Positions 16,177-26,259 of a stretch of DNA of 64,000 bases are shown here, piece after piece (position 1 is the first letter of the stretch; every line of letters begins with the position of its first letter). This DNA comes from Cellvibrio zantedeschiae (GTDB lineage Bacteria > Pseudomonadota > Gammaproteobacteria > Pseudomonadales > Cellvibrionaceae). The position numbers and the translations under genes were made by a program. The stretch lies in assembly GCF_014652535.1 (NCBI RefSeq), contig NZ_BMYZ01000001.1, positions 2,046,001 to 2,110,000 of the forward strand, written 5' to 3'. The notes below the pieces were generated by a model, which saw nothing but the letters and a program-made list of their open reading frames with translations, had not been told where the DNA came from and made no database searches.

Positions 16177-18564
16177 CTATCTTAGGGTGGCAGCGAAATT
16201 AGCCTCCAAAGATTTAATAACCGCATCTATGGAAGCATTAACTTCATCCTCGTTAAGAGTGCGTGATGGATGCTGAAAGGTCAAGCCCAAAGCAACACTT
16301 TTTCTATGTGGATCAATGCCTTTGCCCATATATACGTCAAACACCTTTAAGTCCGTCACATGCTCGCCTGCGGCCGCAGATACAGTATCCATCAGGGTTT
16401 TAGCTGCCACTTGACGATCAATCAGGATCGCCAGATCACGGCGCACCTCGGGGAAGCGCGACAGGCTTGAGAATGCTGGCACCCTCGCCTGGGTAACCGC
16501 AGACAGCTTCAACTCAAACAAGAAGACGTTTTTAGGAATATCCAACTGTTGCTGTAAGGTTGGATGCAAAGCACCCACATAGCCTTGTAGTTCGCCGTTA
16601 AGATATATGGCTGCAGTTTGGCCGGGGTGCAAAGCGGAATGCTCACCCGCCTGGAAGCTAAAGTCTTTGGCATTGCCAGTAACTGCCAAAACAGATTCAA
16701 GGTCGCCTTTGATATCAAAGAAATCTACCGCTTCCGCGACGTTTGACCAAGCTTCTGGCAAGCGACTGCCGTAAATTAAACCGGCCAACATAGCTTCTTG
16801 CTGCAAACCATCAACACCGCCCTTCTCGCTCGGTACAAAACGCAACCCAGTTTCAAATAGGCGAACACGCTCTTGCTGACGGTTGAGGTTGTTACGCAGG
16901 ACGGTAACCAAACCGGGCAGCAAGCTGGTCCGCATGGCTGCCAAATCTGCACTAATGGGATTGCGGAGCACTACTGGCTCGCACTTTGGATCAAACAAAG
17001 CAGAAAGTTTTGGCTCAATAAAGCTGAATGTAATCGCCTCTTGATAACCGCGAGCAACCAACTGGCGACGCACAGCTGAAACGCCAAGAACAGCTTCTGG
17101 GCGTTCATCGATTTGGATAGGTGTAGCCAAAGCGCGGGTTGGCAAACGGTTGTAGCCATATACACGAGCCAACTCTTCAAGCAAGTCGGCCTCAATGGAA
17201 ATATCAAAACGGTAGCTTGGGACATTGAAAGTCCAGCCGTCAGCGTTTTGAGAAACCAAACTTAAACCAAGACGGGTAAGGATATCTACCACCTCGTCAT
17301 CCGCCATCTCCAAGCTTAAGCCACTGACAATACGGGCTTTGCGTAGAGTTACTTGACGCTCTTGCGGCAAATGATCGTTGGTCACATGGGTCAAGGGGCC
17401 TGCTTCACCACCGACAATCTCAAGCAACAATGCAGTTGCGCGCTCGATAGCTTCCACCTGCAGGTTGTAATCTACACCACGCTCAAAACGATGTGAGGAG
17501 TCAGTATGCAAACCATAAGAGCGGGCACGACCTGCAACTGCTAATGGATTGAAAAAAGCGCTTTCAAGAAAAATATCGCGGGTTTCAGTCGTAACTGAAC
17601 TTGGTTTACCACCAAATACGCCGGCAATTGCCAATGCGCCCTGCTGATCGGCAATCACCATAGTATCGGCATTGAGCTTAACCTCTTGGCCATCCAGCAA
17701 TGTCAACGCCTCATCTTGTTTGGCCAAGCGAACATCAATACCACCAGACAGTTTTGACAAGTCAAAGGCATGCATAGGTTGGCCTAATTCGACCAGCACA
17801 TAGTTAGTTACATCCACTACCGCGTCAATGCTACGCAGACCGGCGCGAACGAGCTTATCTTGTAACCAAGCAGGGCTCGGTTTGGTGATATCGATATTGC
17901 GGATCACACGGCCAACATAACGGCTGCACGCGGCACCCGCAGAAAGCTTTACTGGGAAAGTATCGGCAATAGTTGCTGTAATTGGATCGATTGCTGGCGA
18001 CTGCACAGGCGCGCGGAACAGTACACCGACTTCACGAGCGATACCTTTAACACTCAGGCAATCGCTACGATTGGGAGTTAAATCTACTTCGATAAGCTTG
18101 TCATTAAGGTTCAAATAGTTTCGAATATCTGCACCTACAGGAGCGTCAGCAGCCAATTCCCATAAGCCAGTATCGTCATCACCTGCTTTTAATTCGGTTT
18201 GACCACAAAGCATGCCGAATGATTCAACACCGCGAAGCTTGGCCTTTTTGATCTGAAAGTCGCCTGGCAATTCAGCACCAATAGTAGCAAATGGGATTTT
18301 GATACCTACACGCGCATTAGCCGCGCCGCACACCACTTGGGTTGGGCCATCAGGCAGACCGGCAACTTGGGTTACACGCAACTTGTCAGCATCGGGATGC
18401 TGCTCACAAGCTACAATTTCACCCACGATTACACCGGTAAAATCGCCGGCGACTGATTCGATCGCATCTACTTCCAAACCCGCCATGGTGAGCTGGGCTA
18501 CTAATTCGTCGGTGCCAACCGCAGGATTTACCCACTCGCGCAACCAGGATTCACTTACTTTCAT
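16177..18564 (-). CDS. pheT: Phenylalanine-tRNA ligase beta subunit
   Basis: Beta chain of the (alpha beta)2 PheRS, carrying editing and tRNA-anchoring domains. The 795-residue protein is the normal length. Domains in order: N-terminal MKVSESWLREWVNP; EMAP/tRNA-binding OB fold about residues 40-150 (VIVGEIVACEQHPDADKLRV); B3/B4 editing region about 210-380; B5 about 405-475; catalytic-like core about 480-690; C-terminal ferredoxin-fold anticodon-binding domain from FPEVRRDLAILIDRQV to the end. It follows pheS by 92 bp and precedes ihfA. Confidence 0.98.
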   Translation of the reverse strand: MKVSESWLREWVNPAVGTDELVAQLTMAGLEVDAIESVAGDFTGVIVGEIVACEQHPDADKLRVTQVAGLPDGPTQVVCGAANARVGIKIPFATIGAELPGDFQIKKAKLRGVESFGMLCGQTELKAGDDDTGLWELAADAPVGADIRNYLNLNDKLIEVDLTPNRSDCLSVKGIAREVGVLFRAPVQSPAIDPITATIADTFPVKLSAGAACSRYVGRVIRNIDITKPSPAWLQDKLVRAGLRSIDAVVDVTNYVLVELGQPMHAFDLSKLSGGIDVRLAKQDEALTLLDGQEVKLNADTMVIADQQGALAIAGVFGGKPSSVTTETRDIFLESAFFNPLAVAGRARSYGLHTDSSHRFERGVDYNLQVEAIERATALLLEIVGGEAGPLTHVTNDHLPQERQVTLRKARIVSGLSLEMADDEVVDILTRLGLSLVSQNADGWTFNVPSYRFDISIEADLLEELARVYGYNRLPTRALATPIQIDERPEAVLGVSAVRRQLVARGYQEAITFSFIEPKLSALFDPKCEPVVLRNPISADLAAMRTSLLPGLVTVLRNNLNRQQERVRLFETGLRFVPSEKGGVDGLQQEAMLAGLIYGSRLPEAWSNVAEAVDFFDIKGDLESVLAVTGNAKDFSFQAGEHSALHPGQTAAIYLNGELQGYVGALHPTLQQQLDIPKNVFLFELKLSAVTQARVPAFSSLSRFPEVRRDLAILIDRQVAAKTLMDTVSAAAGEHVTDLKVFDVYMGKGIDPHRKSVALGLTFQHPSRTLNEDEVNASIDAVIKSLEANFAATLR

Positions 18565-18656
18565 ATCGTCTATTCCGTAGGTCGAGCGAGCAAAACTCTA
18601 GCCCGACATTGTTCTGGTACCGAATTAGGCCTCGCCCAATCCAACCTGCATACAAA

Positions 18657-19673
<1,017 letters not shown>

Positions 19674-19685
19674 CTATTCCAGTTA

Positions 19686-19988
19686 TTAAGATTTTTGTGA
19701 TTCGTATTCTTGGGCAATTGATTGGTGATTTTCTACAACACAATCAATCACGCTCACTAGTAACTTTTGCGCAAACACAGGATCAAGGCCATAGGCTTTT
19801 GCAAGCTCGCCGATTCTGGCCAATTGAATGGCTTCGCGCTCAATATCTTTTGCTGGCAATCCGTGCTGAGCTTTGTAGTGTCCGACTTTAGCCGTCACCT
19901 TAAAACGTTCTGCGAACATCGCCATTATGGCGTTATCAATGTTGTCGATGCTCTTTCTTAGCTCGTCCAGATTTTCAAAACTATTCAT
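19686..19988 (-). CDS. Chorismate mutase, AroQ class
   Basis: A 100-residue all-helical mutase converting chorismate to prephenate, the committed step to phenylalanine and tyrosine. Residues expected of the AroQ active site are present: Arg in DELRKSIDNID, Arg in FAERFKVT, Lys in VGHYKAQHG, Asp and Glu in KDIEREAIQ, and Gln in VVENHQSIAQ. No signal peptide, so it is cytoplasmic. An isochorismate-pyruvate lyase (PchB) is a possible alternative fold-mate, but no salicylate genes are near. It sits directly before pheS (15 bp) and after a terminator that closes infC-rpmI-rplT, so it is the first gene of a chorismate mutase-pheS-pheT unit. Confidence 0.88.
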   Translation of the reverse strand: MNSFENLDELRKSIDNIDNAIMAMFAERFKVTAKVGHYKAQHGLPAKDIEREAIQLARIGELAKAYGLDPVFAQKLLVSVIDCVVENHQSIAQEYESQKS

Positions 19989-20064
19989 TTTGAATTCTCA
20001 CTTCGCCTGATAGACGCCGCTCCTGCGCGTCCTGCGCCCGCGGCATACCGTACATCCTGTACAT

Positions 20065-20096
20065 AAAAAAGGGGAGGAACCGAAGCTCCTCCCCTT
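20065..20096 (-). terminator. Strong terminator after rplT
   Basis: Minus-strand stem GGGGAGGA / TCCTCCCC with a GCTTCGGT loop, followed by TTTTTT. It separates the thrS-infC-rpmI-rplT operon from the chorismate mutase-pheST genes, and by its place could also act as an attenuator for them. Confidence 0.88.
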
Positions 20097-20148
20097 TCAT
20101 CGCGTTCACAGCGGTGTTAATTGCTTAACACCTGAAGTCGTTGGACGA

Positions 20149-20508
20149 TTAAGCAGCCAGAGCTGATTTAGCCTTCGCAACAACAGCAGCAAATGCTGTT
20201 TTATCATGCACAGCCAAATCGGCCAACACACGACGATCCAATACGATGTTGGCTTTTTTCAGGCCAGCAATCAATTGGCTGTACGTCAAGCCTTCAGCAC
20301 GAGACTGAGCATTGATACGAGTAATCCACAAAGCGCGGAAGTTACGCTTCTTAACGCGACGATCACGGTAAGCGTACTGACCAGCTTTGATAACAGCTTG
20401 CTTGGCAACACGGAATGTACGCGAACGTGCACCGTAATAACCTTTAGCTGCTTTTAATACTTTCTTGTGACGACGACGCGCCTCTACACCACGTTTTACA
20501 CGAGCCAT
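20149..20508 (-). CDS. rplT: 50S ribosomal protein L20
   Basis: L20 binds 23S rRNA early in 50S assembly and in E. coli represses its own operon. The 119-residue protein starts [19 protein letters not shown] and contains [21 protein letters not shown] (in parts) and [20 protein letters not shown], all diagnostic. It follows rpmI and ends just before the strong terminator. Confidence 0.98.
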   Translation of the reverse strand: MARVKRGVEARRRHKKVLKAAKGYYGARSRTFRVAKQAVIKAGQYAYRDRRVKKRNFRALWITRINAQSRAEGLTYSQLIAGLKKANIVLDRRVLADLAVHDKTAFAAVVAKAKSALAA

Positions 20509-20542
20509 TTTCTAAACCTCTATTTGATTACTAATGAAGCCA

Positions 20543-20740
20543 TTAAATGGCACGGAACATACGCTTAACACGTGGTACATCAGTCGCATCAATGATGCTG
20601 GTACCGCGCAATTGGCGCTTACGTTTAGTAGTCATTTTGGTCAAGATGTGACTCTTGTTTGCGTGCTTGAACTTGTAGCCAGCAGCGGTTTTTTTGAAGC
20701 GCTTAGACGCTCCGCTATGTACTTTAGCTTTGGTTGCCAT
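20543..20740 (-). CDS. rpmI: 50S ribosomal protein L35
   Basis: Small basic 50S protein. I use the ATG at 20740, giving 65 residues beginning [19 protein letters not shown], the family N-terminus; the longer frame adds five residues not found in L35. The C-terminus [19 protein letters not shown] is typical. Gene order infC-rpmI-rplT is the universal one. Confidence 0.98.
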   Translation of the reverse strand: MATKAKVHSGASKRFKKTAAGYKFKHANKSHILTKMTTKRKRQLRGTSIIDATDVPRVKRMFRAI

Positions 20741-20801
20741 GGGGTAAAACTCCACACATATAGATAAACATAATAAATAATCAAGGCAGCTAAAAGCCCG
20801 A

Positions 20802-21350
20802 CTATTTTCTCTTTTTAGGGGCGATCACCATAGTCAATTGCTTACCTTCCATCTTGGCAGCTTGCTCTACGGTACCCAACTCGAGCAGGTCTTTCTCGAT
20901 GCGTTGCATCATTTCCATCCCCAACTCTTGGTGGGCGAGTTCACGGCCACGGAACTTTAAGGTTACCTTGGCCTTGTCCCCATCCCCCAGGAAACGTATC
21001 AAGGCTTTTAATTTCACCTGATAGTCACCTTCTTCCGTCCCTGGACGAAATTTCATTTCTTTAATTTGCTGTTGCTTTTGTTTCTTCTTAGCAGCAGCTT
21101 TGGTCTTTTTGATCTCAAACAGATGTTTGCCGTAATCCATAATCTTACAGACTATAGGATCGCTATCAGCAACGATCTCCACTAAATCCAGAGTGGCCGC
21201 TTGTGCCTGAGCCAGTGCATCACTCAATGCAACAATACCGACTTGTTCGCCTTCGGCATTAATTAAACGAACTTGTTTAGCTTCGATCTGATCGTTGATC
21301 CGCGCTTTCTTGGAATTTCCTTTAGCAGCGGGGGCGTTATCTCGTTTGAT
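20802..21350 (-). CDS. infC: Translation initiation factor IF-3, non-canonical ATC start
   Basis: IF-3 checks start codons and keeps 30S subunits free. An ATG/GTG/TTG-only search would begin it at residue 42 and lose the N-domain. Upstream in frame the sequence encodes [20 protein letters not shown] and [21 protein letters not shown], matching IF-3 N-domains. The best start is ATC at 21350, 8 nt after GGAG, giving 182 residues. IF-3 genes normally use AUU/AUC/AUA because IF-3 rejects them, which forms an autoregulatory loop. The C-domain includes [14 protein letters not shown] and [21 protein letters not shown] (in parts). It lies 84 bp after thrS. Confidence 0.93.
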   Translation of the reverse strand: MKRDNAPAAKGNSKKARINDQIEAKQVRLINAEGEQVGIVALSDALAQAQAATLDLVEIVADSDPIVCKIMDYGKHLFEIKKTKAAAKKKQKQQQIKEMKFRPGTEEGDYQVKLKALIRFLGDGDKAKVTLKFRGRELAHQELGMEMMQRIEKDLLELGTVEQAAKMEGKQLTMVIAPKKRK

Positions 21351-21433
21351 AGTTGTATCTCCAAATAATTAATAAAAACGAATCTTACTGGCTCATTTAC
21401 TCTGCAGGCTTTTCTTCGGCAGAAAGCTCTTTT

Positions 21434-23359
21434 TTAAGGAGCAAGAATTCGGCCTCGACGCGCTATATCGGCGGTCAAGTGCTCGATGAAGGCTTCCAGA
21501 TTCATTACACCCAAGTCTTTTCCGTCCCTTGTGCGAACTGCTACAGAGTTATTTTCAACCTCTTTGTCGCCAATGACGAGCAGGTAGGGAACCCGCTGAA
21601 TTGTGTGCTCGCGGATTTTAAAGCCGATCTTCTCATTTCTCAAGTCCGAAATGGCGCGGAAGCCCTTATCACGCAAGGTTTTTTCCACTTTTCTGACAAA
21701 ATCGGCCTGATTATCAGTGATATTCGCAACTACGGCCTGAACTGGTGATAACCAGACCGGGAATGAACCCTCGTAGTGTTCGATCAAAATCCCGAGGAAA
21801 CGCTCGAAAGAACCAAGGATTGCACGGTGCAACATAACCGGACGTTTACGGGCGTTATCTTCCGCCACGTACTCAGCATCCAAGCGCTCAGGCAAGACAT
21901 AATCCAGCTGGATTGTGCCGCACTGCCATGAACGGCCAAGGGCATCTTTGATTTGGTATTCGATCTTGGGACCGTAGAAAGCGCCCTCGCCCGGCAATTC
22001 TTCCCATTCCAAACCAGCAGCGCGCAAAGCAGTACGCAGACCGTTTTCGGCCTTTTCCCAAGTCTCTAGAGTACCGGCGTATTTTTCAGGGCGCAGCGAT
22101 AGCTTCACAGCAATATCAGTAAAACCAAAATCGTCGTAAACCTCTTTCAACATAGTGTTAAACGCTGATACCTCTGCTTCAACCATGTCTTCAGTACAGA
22201 AAATATGGGCATCGTCCTGCACGAATCCACGTACACGCATGATGCCGTGTAGAGCACCAGATGCCTCGTTGCGGTGACATGAACCGAATTCCGCCAAACG
22301 CAAGGGCAAATCTTTGTGTGAGCGCAAGCCGTGATTAAAGATCTGGATGTGACCCGGGCAGTTCATGGGCTTAACCGCAAAATCGCGTTTTTCCGATTCG
22401 GTAGTGAACATGTTGTCGCGGTAGTTTTCCCAGTGGCCGGATTTCTCCCACAGGGTGCGATCCATAATCAGCGGAGTTTTAACCTCGTCATAACCCCAGT
22501 CGATTTGCTTGGCGCGCATGTATTGCTCGATTTGTTGCCACAAAGTCCAACCTTTTGGATGCCAGAACACCATACCCGGTGCTTCATCTTGCAGGTGAAA
22601 CAAATCAAACTTCTTCGCCAGTTTGCGGTGATCACGCTTGGCAGCCTCTTCCAACAGATTCAAATAAGCCGCTAATTGCTTTTTATCGGCAAAGGCAGTG
22701 CCGTAAATGCGTTGCAACATTTTGTTGTTGGAATCGCCACGCCAGTAGGCACCTGAAGTGCGCATCAATTTAAAATTCAGGCAGAAACGCATGTTAGGCA
22801 CGTGCGGACCACGGCACATGTCTACGTATTCTTCGTGGTGATAGAGACCCGGCGTTGCATCTTTAGGAATGTCGCGATCCAGAATCTCCAGTTTGTAGCT
22901 CTCTCCACGCGCAGTGAAAACATCATAGGCTTCTTGCCAAGTCGCTTTTTGTTTCACCACGTCATATTCGGTTTTAGCTAATTCGATCATGCGCGTTTCA
23001 ATCGCAGCCAGATCTTCATCCGTAAGCTTTTGCTCGATGTCGATGTCGTAATAAAAGCCATTATCAATCGTTGGGCCAATGGCCATTTTCACATTGGGGA
23101 ACAATTGTTTGATGGCATGGCCGAGCAAATGCGCACAGGAGTGGCGAATAATCTCAAGACCATCTTCGTCTTTAGGGGTGAAAATCACCAAATCTGCATC
23201 TTCACTGATGAGATCGTGAGCATCCACACGTTGACCATTGACGCGGCCGCCCAGAGTTACCTTGGCCAAACCAGGGCCAATATCAGCAGCAACTTGGTAC
23301 ACGGACACGGGAGCATCGAATTGACGTTTGGAACCGTCGGGGAGAGTAATAATAGGCAT
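21434..23359 (-). CDS. thrS: Threonine-tRNA ligase
   Basis: Class II synthetase with editing domain. ATG 23359, with AAGGG upstream, gives 641 residues starting [20 protein letters not shown]; the longer frame adds 11 residues. Domains: TGS (about 1-60), editing domain with [16 protein letters not shown] and [13 protein letters not shown], catalytic core with motif 2 [20 protein letters not shown] and motif 3 [20 protein letters not shown], and the C-terminal anticodon-binding domain. Zn ligands Cys (MNCPGHI), His and His are in place. It is the first gene of thrS-infC-rpmI-rplT, the normal order. Confidence 0.98.
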   Translation of the reverse strand: MPIITLPDGSKRQFDAPVSVYQVAADIGPGLAKVTLGGRVNGQRVDAHDLISEDADLVIFTPKDEDGLEIIRHSCAHLLGHAIKQLFPNVKMAIGPTIDNGFYYDIDIEQKLTDEDLAAIETRMIELAKTEYDVVKQKATWQEAYDVFTARGESYKLEILDRDIPKDATPGLYHHEEYVDMCRGPHVPNMRFCLNFKLMRTSGAYWRGDSNNKMLQRIYGTAFADKKQLAAYLNLLEEAAKRDHRKLAKKFDLFHLQDEAPGMVFWHPKGWTLWQQIEQYMRAKQIDWGYDEVKTPLIMDRTLWEKSGHWENYRDNMFTTESEKRDFAVKPMNCPGHIQIFNHGLRSHKDLPLRLAEFGSCHRNEASGALHGIMRVRGFVQDDAHIFCTEDMVEAEVSAFNTMLKEVYDDFGFTDIAVKLSLRPEKYAGTLETWEKAENGLRTALRAAGLEWEELPGEGAFYGPKIEYQIKDALGRSWQCGTIQLDYVLPERLDAEYVAEDNARKRPVMLHRAILGSFERFLGILIEHYEGSFPVWLSPVQAVVANITDNQADFVRKVEKTLRDKGFRAISDLRNEKIGFKIREHTIQRVPYLLVIGDKEVENNSVAVRTRDGKDLGVMNLEAFIEHLTADIARRGRILAP

Positions 23360-23729
23360 TTCGTAACCCTTTTCAGTGGTGACCCCTACCAAAGGTCACT
23401 TGATAATAGAAATTCTCACAGATCAAGGTGCTAGGCATTAGGTCGTTAAACCCAACCATAAAAATGCTCATTTATTACAATAAACTGCGCTTTTTCTGGC
23501 TGGCTTTGCCTACTACTGCCGTCGCTGTGCCACATTCATAATGGGCTACCTTAAGCGAAAACATAAAACTGCTATTTAAAGCAGGTCGGCGAGTATAAAA
23601 AGTGGAGGCGTTGATAGCCAGTAAAATTTTATTTCTTCGGAAAACTGTAACAATTCCGTGTCGCGGTTATCTAATACTCAAGGCGACTCTTATGGTAATC
23701 TGCGCGCAACTTAAGGTTGAGCCAGAATA
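23360..23729. other. 370-bp divergent intergenic region (thrS / ECF sigma)
   Basis: No gene seen. It must hold the thrS operon promoter on the minus strand; I could not assign it with confidence. Near the ECF gene lies a possible ECF-type promoter (23646-23675). No tRNA-like leader for ThrRS autoregulation was recognised by eye. Confidence 0.5.
23646..23675 (+). promoter_or_regulatory. Candidate ECF-type promoter before the sigma factor gene
   Basis: TGTAAC at 23646-23651 and TCTAAT at 23670-23675 with an 18-nt spacer resemble the -35 AAC and -10 CTAAT-like elements seen at some ECF promoters. They lie 55 bp before the ECF start codon, consistent with autoregulation. Inferred from pattern only. 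Confidence 0.35.
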
Positions 23730-24374
23730 ATGACAACTTCGCCACCATCCACCTATATGGACAACATGGACGAGCAAGCATTTATCACTGCATTGATTGC
23801 CGGAGATGACCGCGCTTTTTGTGAAATCATCACTCGCTTTCAACATACAATGTTGAGCATCGCGCGCGCTATTTGCGGGGATACGTTTGCCGACGATGTT
23901 GTGCAAGATGCCTGGGTTGCCATTCACAACAATATTGGCAAGTTTGAGCAGCGCTCATCGCTTAAAACCTGGGTAATAACGATTGTAAGCAATGAAGCCA
24001 AAGCACGTTTGCGCCGCGAATCGCGCAGGATATCCTTGGAAGAGCTGGATGGCGAAGCGCCCGGAAGTTATTTGGACGGCAATAATTTTAAAAGTGATGG
24101 ACATTGGCAATCTGCAACACCTATGTGGAATTGTGAGTCACCTGAAGAATTATTGGAAGAAAAACAATTGCAACATTGCATCAATAAAACCCTGAACTTA
24201 TTGCCGCCTGCGCAAAAAGCAGCGTTTATGTTGCGTGATATAGAGCAACAATCATTTGAAGAAATTTGTGAGATTTTGCAAGTCAGCGCCGCAAATGTTC
24301 GCGTACTTGTTCACCGCGCTCGCTTGACGCTTATGCAAGTGATAGACCGTTATCAGGAGACTGGCTCATGTTGA
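23730..24374 (+). CDS. RNA polymerase sigma factor, ECF (sigma-70 family)
   Basis: A 214-residue ECF sigma factor. Region 2 spans about residues 33-100 (RFQHTMLSIARAICGDTFADDVVQDAWVAIHNNI, in parts, with DDVVQDAWVAI diagnostic), followed by a long linker with DGEAPGSYLDGNNFKSD, then region 4 from about residue 150 (LPPAQKAAFMLRDIEQQSFEEICEIL, in parts, and SAANVRVLVHRARLTLMQ). It recruits RNA polymerase to stress or envelope promoters. The anti-sigma gene overlaps its 3' end by 7 bp, which gives translational coupling. Two in-frame ATGs lie within the first 13 codons, so the exact start is uncertain. Confidence 0.93.
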   Translation: MTTSPPSTYMDNMDEQAFITALIAGDDRAFCEIITRFQHTMLSIARAICGDTFADDVVQDAWVAIHNNIGKFEQRSSLKTWVITIVSNEAKARLRRESRRISLEELDGEAPGSYLDGNNFKSDGHWQSATPMWNCESPEELLEEKQLQHCINKTLNLLPPAQKAAFMLRDIEQQSFEEICEILQVSAANVRVLVHRARLTLMQVIDRYQETGSC

Positions 24375-24610
24375 AATTCAAGCTACTGACATGCCAGCAA
24401 GTTGCCAGCTTGGCTAGCGACTATCTTGATAATTGTGTTGATGGGAAACTCAATTTCAAAATTCGTGTGCATTTGATGATGTGTGCCAACTGTCGCCGCT
24501 TTGTTAAGCATTTAAAACTTACCAAAGAAGTTGCGCCTAAATTTATTAACGAGCAACAACCAGTAAACGCAGAAGCAATTTTGCAACGGATAAAACAAAA
24601 AAAATTATAG
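24368..24610 (+). CDS. Zinc-finger anti-sigma factor (zf-HC2 type), short soluble form
   Basis: An 80-residue protein overlapping the ECF gene by 7 bp. It has the ZAS motif: LMMCANCRRF gives H-x3-C-x2-C (HLMMCANC near residues 36-43), preceded by CQQVASLASDYLDN, which matches the conserved helix of zf-HC2 anti-sigma factors. There is no transmembrane helix or periplasmic domain, so it should act in the cytoplasm, possibly as a redox- or zinc-responsive switch. Direct partner: the upstream ECF factor (inference from coupling). Confidence 0.85.
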   Translation: MLKFKLLTCQQVASLASDYLDNCVDGKLNFKIRVHLMMCANCRRFVKHLKLTKEVAPKFINEQQPVNAEAILQRIKQKKL

Positions 24611-25492
24611 CTCCAACTCATCCAGCTCAATTAAGGTAATTTGGTTCCTGCCATTGGCTTTGGATTGATAAAGCGCGTTATCAACCTGACGATAAATAAA
24701 TGCTGGCGATTTAGGCTGCGTGCAAATACCAAAACCACAGGAAATTGTCACGCAATCATAAGGAGGGTTGGCCTTATGTGGAATTGCCAACTGCTCAACT
24801 GCACTGCGAATATTATTGATAAACGTAATAACATCCTCACGGGTGCGACTGTGATACTGCAAGAAAAATTCTTCACCGCCCACGCGATAACCTGAATCCG
24901 ATGTTCGCTGTAAATGCTCGCGAATAACCTTGCCGATATTACGCAACACATCATCACCAGCAGCGTGTCCGTAGGTATCATTAAATAATTTGAAATGATC
25001 GAGATCGAAGAGCGCTATTCCCACTACAGATTGCGGGCTCGCCGCCACACTTAAGGATGAAAAATGGCGTTCGAATTTATTGCGGTTGAGCAAACCGGTT
25101 AAGGTATCAATGTGGCTGTACGTAATAGCTGTTACGTCGGTGAAAATCCAGATTCTTGATTGCCCTAAATCCTGATCCTGAAAAGAAACGCTCCGCCGCC
25201 GGAACACGCGCCCATCGCGCAAACGAATTTCATCTTCAAGCGATTGGGACGTTTGATGCAAGGATTCTATGATGCGCAGAAAACCGTCGGGGTCGACCAA
25301 CTGCGACAAGGCGTATTGCATAATCGCCCTTCCCTCATCGTCAAGATGAGTATCCAGCGGAATATTCCACAACTCACGAAAACGGGTATTGGTATAAATC
25401 ATTTGACGGTTATTACCGACAATCAAAATGCCATCGGGTAATGCGTCGAGCACGTTTTTAAGTAGCTCTACATTAAGGAGCTTGTAATCCAT
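24605..25492 (-). CDS. PAS-GGDEF diguanylate cyclase
   Basis: A 295-residue cytoplasmic protein with an N-terminal PAS domain (about residues 8-125; LPDGILIVGNNRQMIYTNTRF in two parts and the PAC-like SVSFQDQDLGQSRIWIFTDVT) and a GGDEF domain (about 128-290). The active site is VGGEEFFL, and RTSD five residues before it fits the RxxD inhibitory I-site, so it should make c-di-GMP with product inhibition. DTLTGLLNRNKF marks the domain start. No transmembrane segments. Its 3' end overlaps the anti-sigma gene by 6 bp in convergent orientation. Confidence 0.93.
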   Translation of the reverse strand: MDYKLLNVELLKNVLDALPDGILIVGNNRQMIYTNTRFRELWNIPLDTHLDDEGRAIMQYALSQLVDPDGFLRIIESLHQTSQSLEDEIRLRDGRVFRRRSVSFQDQDLGQSRIWIFTDVTAITYSHIDTLTGLLNRNKFERHFSSLSVAASPQSVVGIALFDLDHFKLFNDTYGHAAGDDVLRNIGKVIREHLQRTSDSGYRVGGEEFFLQYHSRTREDVITFINNIRSAVEQLAIPHKANPPYDCVTISCGFGICTQPKSPAFIYRQVDNALYQSKANGRNQITLIELDELEL

Positions 25493-25644
25493 GTTGTTGC
25501 CTGATGTTTCTAATTAGAAGGCCACGATTAGCGTAAGTCGATCTTGCTGTCAGGTGGTTTTTTCTTAATGGATCATTATCGTTTGTTGTATAGTTTTGAA
25601 CATAACACAAGCTTACACTGCCTATATTTTATACTACCCAAATA

Positions 25645-26259
25645 ATGACCAGCTCGCCTATGAAATTATTCCCGTTTTCCGCCAGGGTTACTATCAGCCT
25701 CATAATAGCGGGAGTAATCGCAGTTTTTGCTACCTTTCCTGATACTTTTTTTCCACTTCTAAGTCTGGAGCGAGCCAAACTGGCTGATGGCGAAATTTGG
25801 CGATTATTCACCGGTAACTTTGTGCACTTTGGCTGGGCACACAGCTTGATGAATCTTGCCGCTTTTGCCATTTTTGTATTTGCACTGGCAACAAGCTTTT
25901 CAACCCCGCGTTTTATAGCACTGATTCTGTTCTGCTGCACAGCGGTTGGCTTGGGGGTTTATTACCTGAATCCAGAATATGAAACCTACGCCGGTTTATC
26001 AGGGGCGATTCATGGATTTTTTGTAGCAGGATTGCTCCTAAACAACCGCCACGCTTTTTGGGTGAATGGACTTTTAACGGCTGCGCTTTTTGGCAAAATT
26101 ATTCTAGAACATCAACCAGGCTACCAAGCCACCGAACTGCAATCACTTCTACCTGTTGCTGTTGCTTACGACGCACATTTATACGGAGCCATAGCAGGAT
26201 TAATTTTTGGCTTGGGTGGTTTATTTATCGATAAGTATCTGCGCAAGCGACATACTTAA
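25645..26259 (+). CDS. Rhomboid-family intramembrane serine protease, rhombosortase-like
   Basis: A 204-residue membrane protein with about six hydrophobic segments. The rhomboid signature is seen: GEIWRLFTGNFVHFGWAHSLMN (in parts: WRLFTGNFVHFG and HSLMNLAAF), the catalytic serine in YAGLSGAIHGFFVAG near residue 119 and the catalytic His in AYDAHLYGAIAGLIFG near residue 177. The small size and GLSGxxHG form match the rhombosortase group, which trims GlyGly-CTERM tails from exported proteins. No GlyGly-CTERM substrate is evident in this window. It overlaps the next gene by 4 bp, tail to tail. Confidence 0.83.
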   Translation: MTSSPMKLFPFSARVTISLIIAGVIAVFATFPDTFFPLLSLERAKLADGEIWRLFTGNFVHFGWAHSLMNLAAFAIFVFALATSFSTPRFIALILFCCTAVGLGVYYLNPEYETYAGLSGAIHGFFVAGLLLNNRHAFWVNGLLTAALFGKIILEHQPGYQATELQSLLPVAVAYDAHLYGAIAGLIFGLGGLFIDKYLRKRHT

